Made by a program: the position numbers and the translations under genes
Assembly (NCBI GenBank): GCA_038326615.1
Contig: JBBQKF010000075.1
Span: 1-14,790 of the forward strand
From: JBBQKF01 sp038326615
GTDB lineage: Bacteria > Bacillota > Clostridia > Saccharofermentanales > UBA5734
DNA length: 14,790 nt
Direction of reading: 5' to 3'
Shown here: piece by piece, positions 1 through 5,846 of the stretch
Layout of the letters: each line of letters opens with the position of its first letter
Numbering within the stretch: the stretch's first letter is position 1
The notes under the pieces: model-generated
Database searches by the model: none
The model's input: the letters and a program-made list of their open reading frames with translations, nothing else
Told to the model about the DNA's origin: nothing

Positions 1-148
1 ATGTTATAACTGATTCAGATCCTACATTAACAGATGATTCAGTTTCTGCATTAACACCTGATTTAAGATTGTTCATGTTTTGTGGGAGTGTACTTACCAA
101 TATTGAAATCGATAACAAAGTTGCAAGTAATTTGCGGTGTAATTTCAT
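1..148 (-). CDS. Secreted protein, N-terminal part only (runs off left edge)
   Basis: The reading frame starts with ATG at 148-146 and stays open for 49 codons to the window edge. A strong Shine-Dalgarno GGAGG lies just upstream (complement of cctcc at 156-160). The N terminus is a classical signal peptide: positive MKLHRK, a hydrophobic core (LLATLLSISILV), then a polar stretch with a plausible signal peptidase I site after VNA near residue 34. The visible mature part is rich in Ser, Glu and Val (ETESSVNVGSES), like the linker that follows the signal peptide of many large clostridial surface or carbohydrate-active proteins. No domain is visible, so its function cannot be given. It has its own promoter region (178-205) and is separated from tyrS by 346 bases, so it is probably its own transcription unit. 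Confidence 0.75.
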   Translation of the reverse strand, partial: MKLHRKLLATLLSISILVSTLPQNMNNLKSGVNAETESSVNVGSESVIT

Positions 149-494
149 ATTAGTTCCTCCAAATTTTTAATTCTTTTTATATAAATCCGCATTGCAGATT
201 TTAAACTTGGTGATAAATTTCTATTTCAAACTTTTAAGTAATTACGTGTTATAAGTTTAAATTTTAGGTATTTCTAATGGTTCAATTTTTTATGTGTTTA
301 TTAATTAGATTATTTGTGTGTGTAATTATTCGATTCGTATTTATGGTTCTAGCGTTATTTTTCCAAATTAATTATTTAATAATTAACAAAATGAATTTTA
401 TTATATTTAGCATATTGCTCTGCATATGAGCTTGAAGGACAATATATATTTAGTTTGTCGCATCCACTAAATGCATCTTTCTATTTTAATTAAT
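149..494. other. Intergenic region between tyrS and the secreted-protein gene
   Basis: This 346-base A+T-rich stretch has no coding frame I can support. On the minus strand it holds, in order: a small hairpin just after tyrS (ATTTAGT/ACTAAAT, 448-454 with 466-472, 11-nt loop, followed by ATATATATTG), a weak candidate for the tyrS terminator; an all-A/T inverted repeat at 368-386 (9-bp arms, 1-base centre), which could be chance; and then the promoter, dyad and ribosome site of the leftward secreted-protein gene. Confidence 0.5.
178..205 (-). promoter_or_regulatory. Putative promoter with internal dyad for the secreted-protein gene
   Basis: On the minus strand there is a -35-like TTTAAA (200-205), a 16-bp spacer and a -10-like TATATA (178-183). 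A shifted TATAAA at 176-181 with an 18-bp spacer is an alternative. The spacer is occupied by a 19-bp interrupted palindrome (183-201) of the form AATCNGCANTGCNGATT with one more A/T pair at each end. The transcript would start about 25 bases before the ATG, leaving just room for the GGAGG. The promoter match is weak; the dyad is the more striking feature and would fit a repressor operator. Confidence 0.35.
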
Positions 495-1715
495 TTAAAT
501 TATCTTGTGGTAAACTTTCTTGCCCTTGCGGATTATCGCTTCACTTTCAATAAAGTCGGCTTTTGTAAACTGTCTTGCAGGGTCTGCGACTACAACATCA
601 TTCAAATATACTCCACCTTGTAAAATTAGTCGCCTTCCCTCACCTTTCGAAGGAATTAGCCCTGCTTTTAACATAAGGTCTAGCATACCAATACCATTTT
701 CTTTCTCTTCATCAGAAAGCGAAGTAAAGGACATAGTATCACTTTTGCCACCTTGTTCAAAAAGAGCTTGAGCCTGAGCCAAACAGCGGTTTGCTTCTTC
801 TTGCCCATGTACAATTTGGGTTACTTCATAAGCCAGGCGCTTCTTAACTTCGTTAATCTTCTCATCTTTATAAGTCTCGAATTCTCTTATTTCATCCATC
901 GAAACGAAAGTTAATAACTTCATACAATTAATTACGTCAGGGTCATTTGTATTTCTCCAGTATTGGTAGAAATCAAAAGGAGAGGTTTTCGCTGGATCAA
1001 GCCAGACAGCACCCTTCTCAGTCTTGCCCATTTTCTTGCCTTCACTTGTTGTAAGGAGCTTAAATGTAAGTCCATAAACTTCTTTAGCTTCCTTTTTGCG
1101 AACAAGGTCAATGCCACCTAAAATGTTAGACCATTGGTCATCTCCGCCAAGCTGCATCATGCAATTGTATTTTTTGAAAAGGTGAAGAAAGTCATATCCT
1201 TGCATAATCATATAATTAAATTCAAGAAATGAAAGTCCCTTCTCGAGTCTTTGTTTAAAACACTCTGCTGAAAGCATTCGGTTAACAGAAAAATGCGCAC
1301 CTATGTCCCTAAGAAAATCAACATAATTTAAATTTAATAGCCAATCGCCGTTATTCACCATAAGCGCCTTACCCTGTGAAAAATCTACAAGAGTTGACAT
1401 CTGGCTTTTAAAACAGTTTGCATTGTAATTAATTATCTCTTTTGTCATCATTTTGCGCATATCAGTCTTGCCAGAAGGATCGCCAACCATTGCAGTTCCG
1501 CCTCCTAGTAAAGCAATTGGCATGTGCCCTACCTTTTGCATGTGCGACATTACCATAAGAGCAACAAAGTGACCTACATGCAAACTATCAGCGGTTGGGT
1601 CAAAGCCTATATAAAATGCAACTCCAGGTTTACTTAAAAGCTTTTTTATCGCTTCTTCGTCTGTAGTTTGCGCAATATATCCGCGCTCTTTTAAAGTGTC
1701 AAAAATTGTCTGCAT
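495..1715 (-). CDS. tyrS: Tyrosyl-tRNA synthetase
   Basis: This cytoplasmic class I aminoacyl-tRNA synthetase (406 aa) charges tRNA-Tyr with tyrosine using ATP. The Rossmann catalytic domain carries the HIGH-type signature HVGH at residues 46-49, after GFDPTADSL. GGGTAMVGDPSGK follows at 71-83, the tyrosine-binding region around MQGYDFLHLF (171-180) and QLGGDDQW (188-195), and the KMSKS-type loop KMGKT at 228-232. An S4 RNA-binding domain fills the C terminus (about 342-406: GIGMLDLMLKAGLIPSKGEGRRLI...). Length and domain order are normal for the bacterial TyrS family. The ATG at 1715 is preceded by GGAGG at 1723-1727 with a suitable spacer. It has its own promoter at 1783-1811. No T-box leader fits in the short 5' region, although tyrS in many Firmicutes has one. 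Confidence 0.97.
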   Translation of the reverse strand: MQTIFDTLKERGYIAQTTDEEAIKKLLSKPGVAFYIGFDPTADSLHVGHFVALMVMSHMQKVGHMPIALLGGGTAMVGDPSGKTDMRKMMTKEIINYNANCFKSQMSTLVDFSQGKALMVNNGDWLLNLNYVDFLRDIGAHFSVNRMLSAECFKQRLEKGLSFLEFNYMIMQGYDFLHLFKKYNCMMQLGGDDQWSNILGGIDLVRKKEAKEVYGLTFKLLTTSEGKKMGKTEKGAVWLDPAKTSPFDFYQYWRNTNDPDVINCMKLLTFVSMDEIREFETYKDEKINEVKKRLAYEVTQIVHGQEEANRCLAQAQALFEQGGKSDTMSFTSLSDEEKENGIGMLDLMLKAGLIPSKGEGRRLILQGGVYLNDVVVADPARQFTKADFIESEAIIRKGKKVYHKII

Positions 1716-1735
1716 TTCAAATCCTCCAAAATCAA

Positions 1736-1768
1736 GGGGATGCTGTTTGTCTATCTAAATTAATCCCC
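1736..1768 (-). promoter_or_regulatory. Small hairpin in the tyrS 5' leader
   Basis: The minus-strand transcript contains GGGGAT (1763-1768) and ATCCCC (1736-1741), a perfect 6-bp stem with a 21-nt loop, ending 8 bases before the GGAGG of tyrS. G/C-rich arms stand out against this background, so the stem may form in the leader. It is much too small to be a T-box riboswitch, and I see no T-box motif. Any regulatory role is unknown. Confidence 0.3.
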
Positions 1769-1782
1769 GAGTAATTCCGTAC

Positions 1783-1811
1783 ATTATATCATAAGAAAAG
1801 AATTCCGTGAA
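1783..1811 (-). promoter_or_regulatory. tyrS promoter (sigma-70/SigA type)
   Basis: On the minus strand a perfect -10 hexamer TATAAT (complement of 1783-1788) lies 17 bp downstream of TTCACG (1806-1811), a 4/6 match to TTGACA. The predicted transcription start near 1776 gives a leader of about 60 nt. The promoter begins just before the stop of the upstream permease remnant, so tyrS does not depend on that decayed gene. Confidence 0.65.
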
Positions 1812-1816
1812 TACAG

Positions 1817-2611
1817 CTAAGACTCTCCGGTGCGTTTGTTTCTTACAATAACAATTGTTAAAATAATAAATACAAATATAAAAGCAACCTGCATAGCTAA
1901 TTCCTTATACAAAAAGGAAATGTCAAAGTTTTTATTAATGTCAGATAGTGAAATAAGCTGATTTGCACGAACGAACCAATAAGTGGGAGTGAAACTTGCA
2001 ATTCTCAAAACACTTTCCCCAAGCAGGAATTGAGGGACGAAAACGCCGCTTATAAAACTTAAGCCAAGTGCAAGAACATTAACAATTGCAGCTTGTGCAT
2101 TTCTACTTTTTATTACTAAACCAATAAAAAAGCTAATACTTACGAATACTATAGTGTAAATAAAAGTGTTAACAGCATAGTACAAAGCGCTAACATTCAT
2201 TATCGATTTGCCAAACAACGCAAAAGAAAGTCCATACATTATCAGCCAGACAACAAATGCAAAAATCAGATTCCCGAAAAACAACTGCAGGTTCATTGAG
2301 CTAACCGTCATAGGCGATGCAGTATTTCTTCTTCGCAAGTCAGTGTTCTGGAACGTAATCATAAATGATGAAATCCCAAGTAAAATTATGGCAAACAAGG
2401 AATATGCAAAATAATTGAAAAAGTAAACGCTGTTATTTACGCTGATTTTCTTTTCGTCAAAAGATATTCTGGAAATTTCGGCAGATTTTGCCAGGTCAGA
2501 TTTTATAAAATTAACAATTTCTTCCTGAGAAGAAGTTTTTGAATATGATGCATAAATCCTTGCTAAAAAATCTTGTATGAGTCTGATAATAGTATAGTGA
2601 ATAAAATGCAT
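1817..2611 (-). pseudogene. ABC-2 type permease remnant, C-terminal part of the second permease
   Basis: Most of this 264-codon frame resembles the C-terminal two thirds of an ABC-2 export permease. From about residue 15 there is the end of an extracytoplasmic domain (SSQEEIVNFIKSDLAKSAEISRISFDEKK). Then comes a five- to six-helix membrane block: NYFAYSLFAIILLGISSFMI, the typical cytoplasmic loop TDLRRRNTASPMTVSSMNLQLFFGN, and further helices to VAFIFVFIILTIVIV followed by RNKRTGES. The first transmembrane helix and most of the extracytoplasmic domain of a normal member (about 370-400 aa) are missing. The first 14 or so codons (MHFIHYTIIRLIQ...) are the out-of-frame sequence of the upstream remnant, so the apparent ATG at 2611 is not a real start. 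No ribosome site is seen. No partner ATPase is in the window. I read it as a pseudogene left by fusion of two tandem permease genes. Confidence 0.65.
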
Positions 2612-3188
2612 CAGTTATTACATTAACCGGGTTGAGAAACGCCATTGCCGGAACTGCTGATGTCACGGCGTATTTAACAGAAACCTGCATCATGCCTGCA
2701 AGGAAGGAAAGTGTCATCGTTGTCCCAATAAGAAATGCGGTTTTGATTCCTTCTCCTCCTTTAAGAAGACTACTAATCATAGCACCGAAGGATACACCCA
2801 TTATGCAAGCCGATATGCACAAAACTATAATATAAATTATCGAGCTGCCAAAATCCACTTTCACAACAAATGCAAGATACAATAGCAACAGAAAAATCGA
2901 CATAAGTTGCACTAATGAAGCGGCACTAATGGAAGACAGGAAGGTTTTGATTTTGTGAGTCGGAGCAACATTTACTCTTGCAGCTTGGGGTGAAAGGTCA
3001 GCTTGAATTGCATGAATTTCTTTCATTCCCAAAAATCCGCCATAAAGACATGCCATCGCAATTACTGTATAAAAATAAATCAATGTGTTATTAGGCGAAA
3101 TGGGCGATTTCTGTTCGCTTTTAAAATTTGATGGCTGATTTCCGATTGCGCTTATTAATCCTTTATTTATTGCATCTGGATTTTTCAT
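2511..3188 (-). pseudogene. ABC-2 type permease remnant, C-terminal part of the first permease, frameshifted at its end
   Basis: This 225-codon frame matches the C-terminal half of an ABC-2 export permease. The end of the extracytoplasmic domain (AINKGLISAIGNQPSN) leads to helix NNTLIYFYTVIAMACLYGGF. The conserved loop KEIHAIQADLSPQAARVNVAPTHKIK follows, then helices up to NPVNVITDAFYSLYYYQTHTRFF. At that point family members continue into a final membrane helix; here the frame runs into unrelated residues (SKDLCIIFKNFFSGRNC) and stops. The ATG at 3188 has no Shine-Dalgarno and an in-frame TAG lies five codons upstream, so the N-terminal helix and most of the extracytoplasmic domain are missing. 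A one-base frame change near the T6 run (2565-2570) would join it to the following permease fragment. Truncated at both ends, it is very likely non-functional. Confidence 0.65.
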
Positions 3189-3796
3189 TACTATGTTTTT
3201 CTAATTTTTTTAATTCTATTTCTACGAAATTTTAGTGCTTATTTGATTGAAATTTGAGAATCTTTTTTGATGAAATTTGAAAATTCGTAATTTAAAAAAT
3301 AACGAACATATCAAGTAGAAATTTCGAAATTTTTTTTGATAACTTGCATGTAAAATGGTTCAAATTAGAAAATACTCTAACAGTGAAACATAAAGTATCA
3401 ATGCTAGAGTAATTTGTCTAAACACGTAAGTTTTAATACAATTTGGCGCAATTCGAATTGTGCGGAAAACTGCAAACAGCAGTTATTAAAGTAGTTATAA
3501 AATAGGGTTAGATATCTTTACCTGTTTGTATTTTTCGAAATTGCAATACTTCATATGACATATGCGGTTCAACACTATTGTTTCCTGGATAGTATCAATT
3601 CCTAGTTATTTGTTTTTTGACATAAACTTTTGAATTCATTTTCTTTGAGCAGAAATTTCAGCTCGTTCAAGCTGTGTATCAAGTATTATTGTTGATTGCG
3701 AAGTAGTTAGAATTAACATTGTGGTTTTATCCTGGATAATTTGAAGATTAGCAATTTGGTTTGTAAATGAAATAATTGAAAGTATATTAATATGCG
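3189..3796. other. Non-coding or decayed 608-base spacer downstream of the importer operon
   Basis: I find no convincing conserved gene in this A+T-rich stretch. It contains a 54-codon frame overlapping the upstream permease stop (listed separately). An 18-bp near-perfect palindrome lies at 3446-3463 (8 of 9 pairs), and a 6-bp hairpin with a 5-nt loop at 3468-3484 followed by TTTT on the minus strand. TACTCTA/TAGAGTA arms (3373-3379 with 3405-3411) are also followed by TTTTCT on the minus strand. An imperfect direct repeat lies at 3243-3262 and 3267-3286. The missing N-terminal part of the ABC-2 permease, and any ATPase gene, should have lain here if that operon was ever complete; I see no trace of them in the parts I translated. 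Confidence 0.5.
3468..3484 (-). terminator. Weak candidate terminator after the importer operon
   Basis: The minus-strand transcript reads AACTGC-TGTTT-GCAGTT followed by TTCC, a perfect 6-bp stem with a 5-nt loop whose 3' arm ends in a short T run (TTTT). It lies about 310 bases after the last permease stop. The stem is short and the U tract poor, so this is only the best of several weak candidates in the spacer. Confidence 0.25.
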
Positions 3797-3800
3797 TCAT
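3636..3800 (-). CDS. Possible small ORF coupled to the permease stop (54 aa, uncertain)
   Basis: The last codons of the upstream permease end in GGATGA, and the ATG inside this ATGA overlap opens a 54-codon frame ending in TGA at 3638-3636. The peptide begins MTHINILSIISFTNQIANL and ends LDTQLERAEISAQRK, mildly amphipathic with no signal peptide or transmembrane helix. AAAAGG, part of the upstream gene, precedes the ATG but sits too close to be a good ribosome site, so translation would rely on coupling. I do not recognise a family. The ATGA arrangement is typical of real operons but arises by chance fairly often, and the frame is short. It may be a chance frame or a gene remnant. Confidence 0.2.
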   Translation of the reverse strand: MTHINILSIISFTNQIANLQIIQDKTTMLILTTSQSTIILDTQLERAEISAQRK

Positions 3801-4693
3801 CCTTTTATTGCTCCCATCATAATTCCTTTTACAAAATAACGTTGCATAACAGGATACACCATAATTATTGGCATTGTTACAATGACTGTGATTGTCATTC
3901 TGACACCTTGTGGCGTCAATTGAATTGTATTTTTAAGATTGTTTATTTCTTGGGGTGTCAAATTTTGTATTGATGTAGCAGTTCGTTGTGCTTCAGAAAG
4001 GTAATTGTACAACACAAGTTGTAGCGTTGTTAATTCAGGTTTAGAACAATATAAATAATTATCAAACCAGGAATTCCAATGCCCAACAGCAGAAAATACA
4101 GCAACTGTTGCTAATATTGGTTTTGACAGTGGCAAAATTATTTTTCGGAATATCGTAAGTATGCTTGCCCCATCAATCATTGCTGACTCTTCGAGCGATG
4201 CTGGAAGTTGCTCAATATATGTTTTAATGAGTATTACAAAAAAGGCGACTAATGCACCGGGTATAATATAAACTAGAAAATTATTCCTAAGTCCATATGC
4301 TTTAATAACAAGATATCCTGGTATAAGGCCTGCACTAAAGTACATGGAGATAATGAGAAATCGGTAAAAAAACCTACGTAATGGCAATTCCTTTTTTGTC
4401 ACCAAATATGCATAAAATGAACTTATTAAAATAGTCAGAGTAGTACCAGTAACAACTCTTAAAACTGACAGAAAAAAAGCTGGATATATGTTTTTTAGTT
4501 TTAGGACTGACTCATAATTATAAAGAGAAAATCCTGCAGGGAATAGCACTATTCCTTCGTATACTTTTCTAGGATCGCTTAGCGAATATATGAATATGTA
4601 ATAAAAAGGATATATACATGCAATCGTAAAAAGCAACAAAAACGTCACATTAAGAATGTCAAATATTTTTATTGAACCTGTCCGCTTTTGCAT
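3797..4693 (-). CDS. Carbohydrate ABC transporter permease, YtcP/LplC type
   Basis: This is the second membrane subunit (298 aa) of a CUT1-family sugar importer, a BPD_transp_1 permease in the cytoplasmic membrane. The N terminus has a helix (ILNVTFLLLFTIACIYPFYYIFIYSLSD), and a typical set of about six helices follows. The cytoplasmic EAA loop that contacts the ATPase is at residues 168-192 (LEESAMIDGASILTIFRKIILPLSKP). The end VMQRYFVKGIMMGAIKG is the usual C terminus of this family, so the protein is complete. The ATG at 4693 follows AAAGGAGG, 46 bases after the end of the first permease gene, which places both in one operon. No ATPase gene is nearby; such importers commonly share a housekeeping ATPase (MsmX/MsmK type) encoded elsewhere. 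The substrate cannot be read from the sequence. Confidence 0.93.
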   Translation of the reverse strand: MQKRTGSIKIFDILNVTFLLLFTIACIYPFYYIFIYSLSDPRKVYEGIVLFPAGFSLYNYESVLKLKNIYPAFFLSVLRVVTGTTLTILISSFYAYLVTKKELPLRRFFYRFLIISMYFSAGLIPGYLVIKAYGLRNNFLVYIIPGALVAFFVILIKTYIEQLPASLEESAMIDGASILTIFRKIILPLSKPILATVAVFSAVGHWNSWFDNYLYCSKPELTTLQLVLYNYLSEAQRTATSIQNLTPQEINNLKNTIQLTPQGVRMTITVIVTMPIIMVYPVMQRYFVKGIMMGAIKG

Positions 4694-4739
4694 GTTTCAA
4701 TTGCCTCCTTTGATTTTATAGATTCGAAAACTTTGAATT

Positions 4740-5684
4740 TTAAAATATTGATACACCTCTAATTTTTTTTGATAAAGAATTTGCACCAAATAGTAAACCT
4801 ACACCAATCAATGTTTTCATAATTCCTATAGCGATTCCATACGAATAATCATTATTTGCAAATCCAACTCTGTAAACATAAAGATCTAGTACTTCTATTT
4901 TGTCTGCAACAAGTGAATTGTTGAAAACAAAATACTGTTCAAATCCTACAGAAACCATGCTGCTTATTGACAGCAATAATAATACTATATATGTAGCCAT
5001 TAATCCCGGAAAAGTTACATGTCTTATGCATCCGAAACGCCCTGCACCATCAACTTTTGCAGCATCATAAAGTTCAGAATCTATTCCTGCAATACCAGCT
5101 AAATATATTATTGCACCCCAACCTAATCCCTTCCAAAGCCCTAACAATGTTTGAAAAATAAATACCATTTTTTCTTCGCCAATTATGTTAGTAGCATCAG
5201 CAATAATCTTATACTTCAATAATATTTGATTGGCTAATCCTTCATAAGAAAAAATTGTAAAGGCTAATGAAAATACGATAACCCAACTAATGAAGTTAGG
5301 GAGAGTAGTGGTTGTTTGAACAAGTTTTTTGAATCGCTTTGATTTAATTTCATTAAGTAAAATTGCAAATATCATAGGGGCTGGGGAAAGTATCAATCCA
5401 AGAAAATAAAATGTAAGTGTGTTTTTCATAACTCTAAGCAAATCACCGCCATCTGTGAAGGCAAGCAGAAAATATTTTAAACCAACAAACGGAGTTTTAC
5501 TTAACGGTACACCTGCTCTAAAATCATAAAATGCATATATCCACCCAAATAATGGAACATAAGCGAACATAAAAACAAATAAACAAAGCGGTATTGCAAA
5601 AAAGAGTAATTTATAGTTCTTTCTTACGTCCTTATTTTTGCTTTCAACTTTTTGTTTTTGTATTTTAGAGATAATTTCTTGCAT
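4740..5684 (-). CDS. Carbohydrate ABC transporter permease, LplB/YteP type
   Basis: This is the first membrane subunit (314 aa) of the CUT1 sugar importer. A basic N terminus (KIQKQKVESKNKDVRKNYK) precedes helix 1 (LLFFAIPLCLFVFMFAYVPLFGWIYAF), and the family hallmark AFYDFRAGVPLSKTPFVGLKYF follows. The EAA loop is at residues 204-228 (ELYDAAKVDGAGRFGCIRHVTFPGL). Both features are typical of the LplB/YteP group that works with long lipoprotein binding proteins and YtcP-type partners. The ATG at 5684 is preceded by GAGGG with a 6-base spacer. The gene begins 162 bases after the binding-protein gene. That gap contains a long hairpin which may lower expression of the two permeases relative to the binding protein. 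Confidence 0.93.
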   Translation of the reverse strand: MQEIISKIQKQKVESKNKDVRKNYKLLFFAIPLCLFVFMFAYVPLFGWIYAFYDFRAGVPLSKTPFVGLKYFLLAFTDGGDLLRVMKNTLTFYFLGLILSPAPMIFAILLNEIKSKRFKKLVQTTTTLPNFISWVIVFSLAFTIFSYEGLANQILLKYKIIADATNIIGEEKMVFIFQTLLGLWKGLGWGAIIYLAGIAGIDSELYDAAKVDGAGRFGCIRHVTFPGLMATYIVLLLLSISSMVSVGFEQYFVFNNSLVADKIEVLDLYVYRVGFANNDYSYGIAIGIMKTLIGVGLLFGANSLSKKIRGVSIF

Positions 5685-5726
5685 TTTTTACCCTCGTTCT
5701 AATCAAATATTGCAATAGCAATTTCA

Positions 5727-5732
5727 ATTATA
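5727..5732 (-). promoter_or_regulatory. Lone -10-like hexamer ahead of the permease genes
   Basis: The minus strand carries TATAAT (complement of 5727-5732) between the large intercistronic hairpin and the LplB-type start. No acceptable -35 is found 16-18 bp upstream (CCGATA and neighbours), so a separate permease promoter is possible but weakly supported. Confidence 0.15.
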
Positions 5733-5742
5733 GTACCTTTGC

Positions 5743-5815
5743 ATTTGCATATCGGATGAGACTAATTAATAAATTTGATTTACATTATTAGTCCATCCGA
5801 TAATACAGTGCAAAT
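5743..5815 (-). promoter_or_regulatory. Large intercistronic hairpin between binding-protein and permease genes
   Basis: The arms TATCGGATGGACTAAT and ATTAGTCTCATCCGATA (minus-strand sense; 5787-5802 and 5750-5766) pair over 16 bp with one bulged base around a 20-nt loop. Outer arms ATTTGCA/TGCAAAT (5809-5815 and 5743-5749) extend the helix by 7 bp across a 6-nt one-sided internal loop. There is no U tract after the helix, so it does not look like an intrinsic terminator. Such structures after binding-protein genes are known, in malE-malF, to protect the upstream mRNA and give more binding protein than permease. That role is inferred here from position and structure. Confidence 0.6.
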
Positions 5816-5846
5816 ATGTAAATTTAAGGAGTCGAATTAAGATTGA

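Noticed and set aside
368..386. Inverted repeat TTAATTATT/AATAATTAA as a tyrS terminator or operator
   Set aside because: It consists only of A and T in A+T-rich DNA, has a one-base centre and no U tract; chance is a sufficient explanation.
520..771. Plus-strand open frame over the 3' end of tyrS, and similar plus-strand frames elsewhere (for example 5863-6150, 6114-6461, 8066-8341, 11160-11489)
   Set aside because: All lie antisense to well-supported minus-strand genes, show no family signatures and lack convincing ribosome sites; they are shadows.
5743..5815. The intercistronic hairpin as an intrinsic terminator
   Set aside because: The helix is followed by GCAAAGGTAC on the transcript rather than a U tract, and the permease genes downstream clearly belong to the same importer.
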